This document shows positions 1-7,855 of a DNA stretch of 22,266 bases, one piece after another. Both the position numbers and the translations under genes were made by a program. Source of the DNA: a virus. The stretch covers positions 1-22,266 of IMG/VR virus record IMGVR_UViG_3300025889_001055; one strand, written 5' to 3'. Position 1 is the stretch's first letter, and every line of letters starts with the position of its first letter. Below the pieces are notes generated by a model. That model saw only the letters and a list, made by a program, of their open reading frames with translations. It did not search any database and was not told the origin of the DNA.

Positions 1-240
1 TCGCAGACGGTAGGGTCTGGCGATGATGCCGTGACTTACACCGCGACAAGCTACGGCACAGAAGGCTTTACGCCTGATCCTTCGGCTTCCGACTATATCC
101 CATACGCCGATTTAACCGAGGCAGATGTGCTTGGTTGGTGCTGGGCTGGCGGCGTTGACAAAGATGCTATTCAAACGTCTTTGCAAGCAAACATCGACGG
201 GCAAATCACGCCAACAACCGCTGATGGAGTGCCTTGGTAA
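1..240 (+). CDS. Small phage protein, 5' end cut by window edge (DUF7936-like?)
   Basis: The frame is open from the first base of the window with no stop, so the true start probably lies upstream; a GTG at 31 is a possible internal start. The readable 79 residues are acidic, with aromatic residues near the start (TYTATSYG) and a C-terminal half consisting of a short helix with WCWAGGVDKD followed by a region ending TPTTADGVPW. This ending and the 'ANIDGQITP' segment resemble a family of small uncharacterised proteins in marine phages (DUF7936-like, from memory and unconfirmed). The stop TAA overlaps the next ATG by one base (TAATG), so translation is probably coupled. No function can be assigned. 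Confidence 0.7.
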   Translation, partial: SQTVGSGDDAVTYTATSYGTEGFTPDPSASDYIPYADLTEADVLGWCWAGGVDKDAIQTSLQANIDGQITPTTADGVPW

Positions 241-470
241 TGAGTGAAGAGCAAACAATCGTCATTAACGACGAAGAACATAACGTGTCTGAGTTGACTG
301 TTGAAACCCAGATGCACGTTGCCCGTGTCGCTGAGATTCGCCAAGAAATCGCACGTCTGCAAATGCAGATTAACGAGCGTCAGGTTGTGTTGAATGCTTA
401 CGGCGAAGCTATCGTCAATGCAGTGAAACCTGCTGAAGACGAAGAGCCAGAAGCGGAAGTGGTGCAGTAG
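240..470 (+). CDS. Small coiled-coil phage protein (DUF6447-like?)
   Basis: This 76-residue protein has a short beta-prone N-terminus (TIVINDEEHNVSELT), a helical coiled-coil at about residues 24-62 (VARVAEIRQEIARLQMQINE) and a very acidic tail. The order 'IIINDxEYNVxDL', helix, acidic tail is seen in small marine-phage proteins that I recall as DUF6447-like; that is a weak assignment. The ATG at 240 was chosen because it overlaps the upstream stop as TAATG; a TTG six bases earlier would only add two residues. It sits four codons' width or less from both neighbours, consistent with one operon. Function is unknown. Confidence 0.75.
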   Translation: MSEEQTIVINDEEHNVSELTVETQMHVARVAEIRQEIARLQMQINERQVVLNAYGEAIVNAVKPAEDEEPEAEVVQ

Positions 471-473
471 ACT

Positions 474-680
474 ATGGACGTGGGTTCGGTAAGCGGATCT
501 GCTCAAGTAAGTTGGAAGCAGATCGCTGTTGAAAAGCAAGAGCGTCTGCGTACAGGCGCAGAAGGCGAACCCGTGAAAGAGATGGTGGAGACAGTAATGC
601 CTACCTTGTATACCCAGAAAGGTAACAAGATTGAGGCTACAGCACTTGCTCCAACACAAAGGGTAGATATCTCAGTCTAA
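474..680 (+). CDS. Hypothetical small phage protein
   Basis: This 68-residue protein starts at an ATG three bases after the preceding stop. It has no membrane segment and no motif that I recognise. The middle is charged and helical (WKQIAVEKQERLRTGAEGEP) and the C-terminus alternates polar and hydrophobic residues as in beta structure. No good Shine-Dalgarno sequence precedes it, so it is probably read by coupling from the upstream gene. It belongs to the rightward operon by spacing and strand. No function is proposed. Confidence 0.65.
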   Translation: MDVGSVSGSAQVSWKQIAVEKQERLRTGAEGEPVKEMVETVMPTLYTQKGNKIEATALAPTQRVDISV

Positions 681-685
681 GAAGA

Positions 686-691
686 AAGGAG
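686..691 (+). promoter_or_regulatory. Strong ribosome binding site AAGGAG
   Basis: AAGGAG lies ten bases before the ATG at 702. It supports the 53-codon gene that starts there, which would otherwise be easy to miss. Confidence 0.75.
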
Positions 692-701
692 CTAAGTAGT
701 C

Positions 702-863
702 ATGGATTTACTTACAATAATCAATACGGTTACAACGATTGTCACTATCGCATCGTTGATTGCTGCAAGCACCCCGACACCCAAAGATGATGAGTGGATC
801 GCAAAGCTGTATAGCTTCATTGATTTGCTTGCCATCAACATAGGTAAGGCTAAAGACAAGTGA
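702..863 (+). CDS. Small one-TM membrane protein of the lysis region
   Basis: This 53-residue protein has a hydrophobic N-terminal helix at about residues 3-24 (LLTIINTVTTIVTIASLIAA), then TPTPKDDEW and a second helix ending IGKAKDK. Proteins with this layout, including the conserved TPTPKDD turn, occur as short unnamed proteins in many tailed phages, often near lysis genes. It is preceded by a clear AAGGAG ribosome site. Its stop TGA overlaps the GTG start of the next gene by four bases. A role as a holin partner, antiholin or membrane anchor is an inference from location and topology only. Confidence 0.75.
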   Translation: MDLLTIINTVTTIVTIASLIAASTPTPKDDEWIAKLYSFIDLLAINIGKAKDK

Positions 864-1045
864 CACCCACTGAAAAAGCTATAGCAAAGATTGAAGCGCA
901 TGAGAAAGAGTGCGCTATACGCTACCAAGGCATTGAGCAGCGCCTCCAAGACGGGAGTAAGCGGTTTGATCGCCTTGAGCTAATGATTTGGGGCGTATAT
1001 GTCACGGTGGTTGTTGCAGTAGCTTTACCGCAGTTTATGGCCTAA
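860..1045 (+). CDS. Small coiled-coil protein with C-terminal TM, XhlA-like topology
   Basis: This 61-residue protein begins at a GTG that overlaps the preceding stop (GTGA). The first two thirds are a charged helix (EKAIAKIEAHEKECAIRYQG) with heptad-like spacing, and the last 20 residues are a single membrane span (LMIWGVYVTVVVAVALPQFM). Soluble coil plus C-terminal TM is the layout of XhlA/hemolysin-type accessory lysis proteins, which help holins at the inner membrane. Sequence identity to that family cannot be shown here. It sits between another small TM protein and a longer TM protein just upstream of the holin, which supports a lysis-accessory role. Confidence 0.7.
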   Translation: MTPTEKAIAKIEAHEKECAIRYQGIEQRLQDGSKRFDRLELMIWGVYVTVVVAVALPQFMA

Positions 1046-1047
1046 CC

Positions 1048-1497
1048 ATGATTGGTGAAATCGCGGCTATCGTGGCTGGCGTAAACGCTGCTACCAGTGC
1101 GATAAAACAGGTCGCTGAGACCACCAACGACATCTCCAGTATTTCCAGTTTCTTATCGACTCTCGGCGGTGCCGAAGTTGAGCTTCAACGTGCCCAGAAT
1201 GAAGGTAAGCTATCAGAAGCTGATGCTGTAAAAGCCGCTTTAGCAAAGAAACAGATCCAAGAGACCATGCGTGAGATCAAGGACATGTTCACCGTCTCCG
1301 GGAACGGGGATCTGTACCAAGAAGCGATGACCGCTATGGCTGAAGCTCGAAAAGCTAAACAAACCGAGCTAGCAAGAAAGGCTGCTGCCAAGAAGAAGTT
1401 TTGGAAAGATGTCAGAGAGATAGGGGCGGTTCTAGCGGTTCTGATTATCCTTCTTCCCTTGACTTTGGCTGTTCTGCTGGCGTGGTTAACAGCGTGA
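1048..1497 (+). CDS. Membrane protein with basic coiled coil and C-terminal TM, lysis region
   Basis: This 149-residue protein starts at ATG 1048, two bases after the previous stop; a longer in-frame start at 988 would lie inside the preceding gene and add a poor N-terminus. The N-terminus is weakly hydrophobic (MIGEIAAIVAGVNAATSAIK). The middle is helical with alternating charges, followed by a strongly basic stretch (ARKAAAKKKFWKDVR). The last 25 residues form a membrane span (VLAVLIILLPLTLAVLLAWL). The positive-inside rule would put the coil in the cytoplasm. I do not recognise a named family. The location beside holin and endolysin suggests lysis, but a virion-associated role is also possible. 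Confidence 0.75.
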   Translation: MIGEIAAIVAGVNAATSAIKQVAETTNDISSISSFLSTLGGAEVELQRAQNEGKLSEADAVKAALAKKQIQETMREIKDMFTVSGNGDLYQEAMTAMAEARKAKQTELARKAAAKKKFWKDVREIGAVLAVLIILLPLTLAVLLAWLTA

Positions 1498-1514
1498 TTA
1501 GGAAATAATATATT

Positions 1515-1898
1515 ATGAGTATCGTCGCATCGTTAGTAGGGCCAGTTACAGGGCTGTTGGACAAGTTCATAGAGGACAAGGATCAAAAGAACGCCTTGGC
1601 TCATGAGATTGCCACGATGTCCGAGAAACACGCTCACGAGGCGCTAAAGGGCCAGCTTGAAATCAACAAAATGGAAGCTGCACATAAGTCGTTATTTGTT
1701 GCTGGGTGGAGACCTTGCATCGGCTGGATATGCGCTCTTGGCCTGCTGTACAACACCATAATTGCCAACATCCTTGGTATTTGGTTCGCAGTGCCAGAAG
1801 TAGATACAACGCTGCTTGTGCCCGTTATGATGGGGATGTTGGGCTTGGGCGCTATGCGCTCCTACGAAAAGGTTAACTCTGTCGCACGGGAGAAGTAA
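1515..1898 (+). CDS. Holin, GTA_holin_3TM-like
   Basis: This 127-residue protein has an N-terminal amphipathic helix (residues 1-18), a charged helix rich in H, E and K (19-58), the motif GWRPCIGW (64-71) followed by a hydrophobic span to about 91, and a second span at about 98-114 before a polar tail. 'GWRP..GW..ALGL.Y' then two close spans is characteristic of the 'holin of three TMs' family known from gene-transfer agents and many phages. It would form inner-membrane lesions that let the endolysin reach the peptidoglycan. Its TAA stop shares one base with the endolysin ATG (TAATG), the classic holin-endolysin pairing. Confidence 0.88.
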   Translation: MSIVASLVGPVTGLLDKFIEDKDQKNALAHEIATMSEKHAHEALKGQLEINKMEAAHKSLFVAGWRPCIGWICALGLLYNTIIANILGIWFAVPEVDTTLLVPVMMGMLGLGAMRSYEKVNSVAREK

Positions 1899-2317
1899 TG
1901 GGCGAGCTAATTGAAATGGTTAAGCGCCATGAAGGCGTCAAATCCCATGTTTACAAATGTACTCAGGGCTTTGAAACCATAGGCGTAGGCCGAAATATAT
2001 CCGAGTCTGGGCTGGGTTTGTCGCCGGATGAGATTGATTACTTATTAAGTAACGACTTAGAGCGTTGCCACCAAGAGTTGCAGGATGCGTATTATTGGTA
2101 CGGTGGGCTAAACCAAGCTAGACGAGACGCGATGGTCGATATGTGTTTCAATCTAGGTATTACGCGGCTGCGTGGGTTTGTTAACGCTCTGGAAGCTATG
2201 TCTCGTGAGCAGTTTGACATCGCCGCTGATGAGTTTATGGACAGCCGTTGGGCCAAACAAGTCGGTAACCGTGCCGTAGAGGTAACTGAAATGATCCGTA
2301 CAGGTGAGTATAGATAA
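1898..2317 (+). CDS. Endolysin, T4-lysozyme-type muramidase (GH24)
   Basis: This 139-residue enzyme is predicted to cut the MurNAc-GlcNAc bond of peptidoglycan at the end of infection. The catalytic signature is at the N-terminus: E12 in 'KRHEGVK', C21 in 'YKCTQG' and T27 in 'ETIGVGRN', giving the E-8-(D/C)-5-T spacing of the family, with Cys where T4 lysozyme has Asp20. The C-terminal lobe has the usual 'ARRDAMVDMCFNLG' and 'F.DSRWAKQVGNRA' helices. There is no signal peptide or N-terminal anchor, so release through the holin upstream is expected. Start and stop both overlap neighbouring genes by one base (TAATG). Confidence 0.93.
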   Translation: MGELIEMVKRHEGVKSHVYKCTQGFETIGVGRNISESGLGLSPDEIDYLLSNDLERCHQELQDAYYWYGGLNQARRDAMVDMCFNLGITRLRGFVNALEAMSREQFDIAADEFMDSRWAKQVGNRAVEVTEMIRTGEYR

Positions 2318-4173
2318 TGCCGCTGCGTAAGTTGCTATTCCGTCCCGGAGTCAACCGTGAAACTACTCGTTATGCGGCTGAAGAGGGTTGGTATGACTGC
2401 GATAAAGTCAGATTTCGCGGAGGTTTACCGGAAAAAATTGGCGGTTGGCAGGTTATATCCCTCAACACCTTTCTTGGCGTTTGTAGATCGTTATTTGGTT
2501 GGGTTACGTTAAACAACCAGAACCTGTTAGGTGTAGGTACCAATCTAAAGTTTTACGTTGAAAAAGGTGGGGCGTACTTCGACGTAACACCTGAACGCAC
2601 TCCATCTGGCGTATCGCTTACAGATCCGTTCACCACTGTAAGTGGCTCTACCACGGTAACTGTGACTGATGCGGCTGGTGGGTATATAAACGGCGATTTT
2701 GTTACGTTTAGCGGTGCCTCTGCTGTAGGAGGACTTACGTTAAATGGTGAGTTCCAAATAACCTACTCTACTGGTAATACCTACACTATCGAAGCATCTT
2801 CCGCAGCTTCATCATCCGCTACTGGTGGCGGCTCTGTAACGGCAATATACCAAATAAATGTTGGCCCGGAGTTCGCTGTGCCATTAGTAGGTTGGGGTGC
2901 CGGTGCTTGGAATGCAGGTACTTGGGGTAACGGAGCTATTTCTAGTGATAGCTTACGCCTCTGGAGCCAATCTAACTTTGGCGAAGATTTAATTTTTGGC
3001 CCTCGTGGGGGCAGAGTATATTTCTGGGATGCGTCTCCTACTGACGCATTGACAACCCCTGCGGTAGATCTTTCCACTAGACTTGGGGCGTCCAATGTCC
3101 CCGTTATACAAAATTTTATCCTAGTATCTGACGTGAGCCGATTTGTGTTCTGTTTTGGTACTAACACGTTAGGTACAACCGCTTTAGATCCGATGCTAAT
3201 TCGGTGGTCAGACCAAGAAGACGCGCTAAACTGGACACCCGCTGCAACTAATCAAGCTGGTGATATACGGCTGTCTAATGGGTCTGGGATCGTAACAGCT
3301 ATACAATCGCGCCAAGAAATACTGGTATGGACTGATTCCGCCCTATACGCATTACAGTATGTTGGGGGCACGATAGTTTGGGGTACGCAGTTACTCGGCT
3401 CTAATATCTCAATAGCGTCTACCCGTGCGGTAGCATATTCTGATGGCGTCTCTTATTGGATGGGTAGAGATTCCTTCTACCGTTACGATGGTGGCGTTAG
3501 CGTACTGCGATGTGATCTAAAACGGCATGTGTTCAATGATTTTAACTTTGAGCAGTCACAGCAGGCTTTCGCTGCAACAAACGAAGGTTTTGGTGAGATC
3601 TGGTGGTTCTACTGCTCCGCTAATTCTACGGCTGTAGATAAGTATGTGGTTTACAACCACGAACAAGATATTTGGTATTTCGGCACTATGGGGCGTAGTG
3701 CGTGGCTCGATTCGGGATTGCGTGAATACCCTATGGCTGCTACTTACACGAACAGGTTGGTTAACCACGAGCAAGGTGTAGACAGTAATGAGGCTGGGGC
3801 TAATGAAGCTATAAATGCGTATATAACGTCCGCCGAATTCGATATTGACGATGGAGATAGGTTTTCATTCATACGCCGAGTGCTGCCGGATATAACCTTC
3901 GACGGGTCTACAGCAGATAGCCCTAACGCTACTATGGAGTTACTACCTCTACAGTCATCTGGTTCTGGGTACAATAACCCGTTGTCAGAAGGTGGGAGTA
4001 GTACCGGCGCTGTAACTCGTTCCGCCTCTGTGCCGATTGAGGTATACACGTCACAAATAAATACTCGTGTGCGCGGTAGGCAGTTATCTATAAAGGTGCA
4101 GTCTGGTGATGTGGGCGTGACTTGGCAGTTAGGTACACCCCGTATAGATATACGTCCCGATGGTAGGCGGTAA
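2317..4173 (+). CDS. Virion structural protein, P22 gp10-like hub / DNA-stabilisation candidate
   Basis: This 618-residue, beta-rich protein opens with 'LLFRPGVNRETTRYAAEEGW', followed by a 'KVRFRGGLPEKIGGWQ' segment typical of phage proteins annotated as structural or packaged-DNA stabilisation proteins. An inserted Thr/Ser/Gly-rich beta domain lies at about residues 108-175. Repeated aromatic-rich blades such as 'GRVYFWDAS', 'YWMGRDSFYRYDGG' and 'IWWFYC' fit a beta-propeller, the fold of the P22 gp10 tail hub. The C-terminus ends 'WQLGTPRIDIRPDGRR'. If the inference is right it plugs the portal and joins head to tail. It follows the endolysin with a TAATG overlap and precedes the tail-fibre-like gene in the same way. 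Confidence 0.75.
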   Translation: MPLRKLLFRPGVNRETTRYAAEEGWYDCDKVRFRGGLPEKIGGWQVISLNTFLGVCRSLFGWVTLNNQNLLGVGTNLKFYVEKGGAYFDVTPERTPSGVSLTDPFTTVSGSTTVTVTDAAGGYINGDFVTFSGASAVGGLTLNGEFQITYSTGNTYTIEASSAASSSATGGGSVTAIYQINVGPEFAVPLVGWGAGAWNAGTWGNGAISSDSLRLWSQSNFGEDLIFGPRGGRVYFWDASPTDALTTPAVDLSTRLGASNVPVIQNFILVSDVSRFVFCFGTNTLGTTALDPMLIRWSDQEDALNWTPAATNQAGDIRLSNGSGIVTAIQSRQEILVWTDSALYALQYVGGTIVWGTQLLGSNISIASTRAVAYSDGVSYWMGRDSFYRYDGGVSVLRCDLKRHVFNDFNFEQSQQAFAATNEGFGEIWWFYCSANSTAVDKYVVYNHEQDIWYFGTMGRSAWLDSGLREYPMAATYTNRLVNHEQGVDSNEAGANEAINAYITSAEFDIDDGDRFSFIRRVLPDITFDGSTADSPNATMELLPLQSSGSGYNNPLSEGGSSTGAVTRSASVPIEVYTSQINTRVRGRQLSIKVQSGDVGVTWQLGTPRIDIRPDGRR

Positions 4174-5060
4174 TGACTGTCGATATAGATTTTGTAGCCC
4201 CCAGACTACCGACGCCCCCACAAGGGTACGATCAACAGGCGTTTGAGCAGTTTAACAACGTACTGCGTATATACTTTAACCAGTTAGACCAAGCACTGAG
4301 AAACGCTATGGCAGTTCAAGAACCGTATGAGTTACAAGTATCTAAAGGACAAGTTGTGGGGGCTTCTTCTTTGTATAAGTTTGGGTACAACCCAGATATA
4401 AATGGTACTGAAGAAACAATATGGTCGCAGGGAGGTGATGTAGTATGGCCTGCCGCAGCGTTTACGGCGTTTATTAGTAGCTCTAGCACCGCAGATACTA
4501 ACGCTGGTACAGGCGCACAAACCGTTACTGTAGAGGGTTTAGACGAAAATTACGTCGCTCAAAGCGTTACTGTAAACATGAATGGGCAGACACAGGTGCA
4601 GATTGGCGATGCGTCAGGATGGATACGCATTAATCGCGCTTTCGTTGCTACTGCGGGGTCAGGGGGCACTGCTGCGGGTACTGTCTATATCGCAGCTACT
4701 GGAGTGTCTTCTGGTGTACCTACAGGCACTGTTTATGCGAGCATCACCGACGGTAACCAGACGCAGATGGCGGTTTATACCGTACCCGCTTCTCATACGT
4801 TATACCTAGATGACCTTATATTTACCGCTGCTATATCGCAGGCTAATAACTACGCTACCGTTAAACTTAGTACCAGAGACTTTGGGTCGAATGTATTTAG
4901 GACTAAGTTCATCAATGTATTGCAGAGTAATGAGCTAATCATAGATTTTGAGTTTCCTCTGGCTATACCAGAAAAGACGGATATAGAGTGCCGTGCTGTA
5001 ACCAGTAATACCAACAACCAAATCGGCGCGTCATTCCAAGGCGTTTTGATAACTAACTAG
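4173..5060 (+). CDS. Tail or fibre-like structural protein
   Basis: This 295-residue protein has a helical N-terminus (about residues 21-46, including FNNVLRIYFNQLDQALRN), a linker, and then a long beta-rich part dominated by Thr, Ser, Ala, Gly and Val (TVTVEGLDENYVAQSVTVNM and similar). A short N-terminal helix that docks on the virion followed by a beta-sandwich region suits an adaptor or receptor-binding tail protein. Neighbours support this: the hub candidate is directly upstream (TAATG overlap) and the ejection-protein block begins eight bases downstream. I recognise it as a type of marine phage structural protein but cannot name a characterised homologue. No chaperone or hydrolase motif is visible. 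Confidence 0.65.
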   Translation: MTVDIDFVAPRLPTPPQGYDQQAFEQFNNVLRIYFNQLDQALRNAMAVQEPYELQVSKGQVVGASSLYKFGYNPDINGTEETIWSQGGDVVWPAAAFTAFISSSSTADTNAGTGAQTVTVEGLDENYVAQSVTVNMNGQTQVQIGDASGWIRINRAFVATAGSGGTAAGTVYIAATGVSSGVPTGTVYASITDGNQTQMAVYTVPASHTLYLDDLIFTAAISQANNYATVKLSTRDFGSNVFRTKFINVLQSNELIIDFEFPLAIPEKTDIECRAVTSNTNNQIGASFQGVLITN

Positions 5061-5068
5061 GTGCAGCG

Positions 5069-7855
5069 ATGATAGGTAGTTTTGGTGGTTTTGGTGGTAT
5101 GGGTCTGGGGGCATTTAGCAACTTCACCCTGCCTTCCGAAGAAGAAATACAAGCACGTCTAAAAGCCTCTGGTATACAAGGCTATGGCCCTCCTACTTCT
5201 GTTGTAGCGCCCATACCTACAACACCACCCCCTGCACCACCCCCTGCATCACCTATTGTGACTCCTATAAAGTACGATCACGTAGGTCGCCCAAGTGTTA
5301 CTAAGGTATCCACTCCTAAGCCTACGCCTGTACCCCCTGCCTTCGGCTTCACAACGCCCAAAACGTCTAGTCGATTTGAAGAAGAGGCAGTGGCTGCTAG
5401 AAGAGATGCTTTGGCTAGGCAGGAAGCTCAACGTAAGGCAGCGGAAAAAGCAGCGGCAGATGCAGCAGCGCGTAAAGCAGCTCAAGCGGAAGCGGCTGCT
5501 AGAAAAGCTAGACAGGAAGCAGAACGTAAAGCCGCAGAAGAAGCCGCAAAGAAACGGGTTGCACCTAAACCAACGCCTGTAACACCTCCAAATAGAGTGG
5601 GTCAGCCTGTAGGTATGGGGGAGTTCATACCCGAACCAACGCCTGTAACACCCGTAACACCTATCCCTGCCCCCTCTACGGCAGACCCAGTGATAGCTGC
5701 CGACGCCCTAAAAAACATGCGAGCCATGACTAAGAACATGACTCCAGAACAGCTACGCAAAATATCAACATATGCGCCGGAGTTGGCTGAACAGCTAAGA
5801 GGGCCAACAACACCTAAGAGTGCCATTCAGTCGTACAAAGACACGCTACTAGGTGCTGCTAGCAGGAATGTGTATGACATTATAGACGATGTAGATGAAG
5901 TAGATGATTTCTACGATATGGCGTTCAAGGGTAGTGTATTAGAGCCGTTAAAGTCTAAAGAGCCAGAGCAGAAGGAGGCTAGACCCGATGGCAAAGCCCG
6001 AGGAGATCAGTATTTGTCGGGCAAACGTGGTGATGTGTTTGCATTTACTCCTGACGAATATATATCTGAGGTAGGTGCCCCCGAGTATTTGAAAGGCTTA
6101 AAGAGCGGCGTTGGTGCAGACAAGGATGTGATTCGATCTGCTTATGCCTCTATCGCTAATACGGGCGGTGCAGATACTGCGGCAGCATTAAGCAGCTATT
6201 ACGGGTTTGATGTTGCACCTAGCGGTGCGGCACCAGATATTAAGAACTTTGGCGGTAACTACGAAGAGCATACAAACGCTTCACAAGAACAGATTTCCGA
6301 ATTTCAGTCACTTATCAAGCCTGTGCTGGCAGAGACTATACCCTACCTACAAGCCACTGAAGGGTTAGATTATCAAGACGCATTGCTAGAAGCGTACAAA
6401 CGCGACCCCATGATCCAGTCTATGTACGCCAAGTACGGTGTGCAGCCAGTACGTCAGACAAAAGACGGATCTACTTACCTGTATGACCCTATGACTTTCG
6501 GTGAAATACGCACCAAAGAAGTCAAAGACAGCTCTGTTAAAGACGCGCTCAAAGTAGCTGCTATCGTGGGTTTATCTCTTGTTGGTGGTGGAGCACTGGC
6601 TGGTACGGCTGCATTTGGTGGTGGTACGTCTGCGGCTGGCTCTGCATTGGCTTATGGCACAACATCAGCCGGTATTACCGCAGCTACAGGCGGAGACACT
6701 AACGACATCTTAAAATCCTTTGCTCTTGGTGGTGTAGGGGGATTCGCTAAAGGACTTAATGCGGCGGCAGAAGCAAGTAAAGCCAGTTTAGCTACTGCCG
6801 TGCTTGAAGCTGGTGGTGGGGGTGCAAGTCCGGCACTAATAGAAGCCGCAAATGCTGCCGCAAAAACTGCCGATACGTTTGGTAAGGTAGTGCAAGGAGC
6901 TAAGTTTGTAGACGCTGCTATAGATGGGGACTTAGCAGGTGCTGCGGTTGCTGCGTTCGGCCCTAAATTTACCAAGACAGCGATGGACAAAGTTGGTTTA
7001 GATGAGGAGTTTTTAGATGGGTATAACATCAATCAAGATGATGCCGTTGCAGGACTTGTTAAAACTCAGCTTGAGCTAACAAAGGGTACCGATTTTGGCG
7101 ATGCTATAGCCAGAGGCTTTGGTGAATACATCATGGAAGGTGGTGCATTAGCGCCTAGCAACGTAAAAACACCCGAGTTCATCAAAATGATAGGCGATGC
7201 AATCAAGGAAGCTGGTAGTGGGATTGACGATGCGCTTTTACAACCTGTTAAGGGTTTTGTAGAAGGTACCGTTGAGGTACTAGGTGATGTGGCAGAGCCT
7301 GTGGTGGACGTAATCGAAGACGTAGCAGGCGCAGTAGTAGATAAAGCACCGCTTATAGAAGATGCAGCAAGGGCTACAGGTTCAGCAATAGAGGACGTTG
7401 TTAAGCCGATAGTAGATCCGATAATTGATGCTGCACCTGCTGTAGAAGACGCAATCAAAGAAGCAGGTCGTACTGTAGATGATGTAATCATAGAACCAGT
7501 AAAGGACATAGTAGAAGAGGTTGTAGAATCTATACCTGATGTCGATGTTGACCTACCTGATGTCGATGTTGACCTACCTGATGTCGATGTTGACCTACCT
7601 GATGTCGATGTTGGGCTGCCCACATCTACGCCCACATCTACGCCCGTAACCATGCCCTCATATGCCTATACCCCCGGCATAATCGAAGAACGTGGGGCCG
7701 AACTGTTTGACCTTGGCGAACAGCGAGGAAGAGAAGTAGACCCTGTAACCGCTTACTTAGCCAGCATCACGGGTAGTGGTATGGCAAATGGTGGTGTAGT
7801 CAGAAGTTCTTATGGTAATCTTGACGAGCTGCTACGTATAGTTGGAGGCAAGTGA
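5069..7855 (+). CDS. Large Pro/Ala/Gly-rich internal virion (ejection) protein candidate
   Basis: This 928-residue modular protein has, in order: a Gly/Phe-rich N-terminus; a Pro/Thr linker (about 38-75); a TolA-like Ala/Lys/Glu/Arg coiled coil (about 104-170); another Pro/Thr linker; a mixed globular region to about 490; a glycine-zipper hydrophobic stretch (about 495-545, 'AAIVGLSLVGGGALAGTAAF'); an Ala/Asp/Val amphipathic region with 11-residue-like periodicity (about 725-820); four PDVDVDL repeats (823-850); and a C-terminus with 'MANGGVV' (905-911) and 'NLDELLRIVGG'. Hydrophobic glycine-rich and long helical parts are common in proteins ejected into or through the cell envelope with the DNA. 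No enzyme motif was found. Its TGA shares one base with the next ATG. Confidence 0.65.
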   Translation: MIGSFGGFGGMGLGAFSNFTLPSEEEIQARLKASGIQGYGPPTSVVAPIPTTPPPAPPPASPIVTPIKYDHVGRPSVTKVSTPKPTPVPPAFGFTTPKTSSRFEEEAVAARRDALARQEAQRKAAEKAAADAAARKAAQAEAAARKARQEAERKAAEEAAKKRVAPKPTPVTPPNRVGQPVGMGEFIPEPTPVTPVTPIPAPSTADPVIAADALKNMRAMTKNMTPEQLRKISTYAPELAEQLRGPTTPKSAIQSYKDTLLGAASRNVYDIIDDVDEVDDFYDMAFKGSVLEPLKSKEPEQKEARPDGKARGDQYLSGKRGDVFAFTPDEYISEVGAPEYLKGLKSGVGADKDVIRSAYASIANTGGADTAAALSSYYGFDVAPSGAAPDIKNFGGNYEEHTNASQEQISEFQSLIKPVLAETIPYLQATEGLDYQDALLEAYKRDPMIQSMYAKYGVQPVRQTKDGSTYLYDPMTFGEIRTKEVKDSSVKDALKVAAIVGLSLVGGGALAGTAAFGGGTSAAGSALAYGTTSAGITAATGGDTNDILKSFALGGVGGFAKGLNAAAEASKASLATAVLEAGGGGASPALIEAANAAAKTADTFGKVVQGAKFVDAAIDGDLAGAAVAAFGPKFTKTAMDKVGLDEEFLDGYNINQDDAVAGLVKTQLELTKGTDFGDAIARGFGEYIMEGGALAPSNVKTPEFIKMIGDAIKEAGSGIDDALLQPVKGFVEGTVEVLGDVAEPVVDVIEDVAGAVVDKAPLIEDAARATGSAIEDVVKPIVDPIIDAAPAVEDAIKEAGRTVDDVIIEPVKDIVEEVVESIPDVDVDLPDVDVDLPDVDVDLPDVDVGLPTSTPTSTPVTMPSYAYTPGIIEERGAELFDLGEQRGREVDPVTAYLASITGSGMANGGVVRSSYGNLDELLRIVGGK
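7535..7618 (+). repeat. 21-bp tandem repeat, four copies
   Basis: The unit CCTGATGTCGATGTTGACCTA occurs three times without a mismatch, followed by a fourth copy whose last six bases differ. It encodes PDVDVDL x3 plus PDVDVGL in the 928-residue protein. Base-perfect copies point to recent expansion or conversion by slippage. Confidence 0.95.
7619..7642 (+). repeat. 12-bp tandem repeat, two copies
   Basis: CCCACATCTACG occurs twice directly after the 21-bp repeats and encodes PTSTPTST. It extends the slippage-prone linker of the 928-residue protein. Confidence 0.9.

Noticed and set aside
988-1497. Longer start for the 149-residue membrane protein
   Set aside because: It would begin inside the preceding gene and add a Cys/Gly-rich stretch of no clear sense. 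ATG 1048 lies two bases after the upstream stop and is preferred.
5295-5582. Plus-strand open frame of 95 codons nested in the 928-residue protein gene
   Set aside because: Its Lys/Arg/Gln richness is just the Ala/Lys/Glu coiled coil read one base off. It has no good ribosome site and no folded-looking sequence, unlike the nested frame at 13418.
7066-7653. Antisense open frame of 195 codons with Ser/Thr repeats
   Set aside because: The repeats are the reverse complement of the 21-bp PDVDVDL array; it is a shadow of the sense gene.
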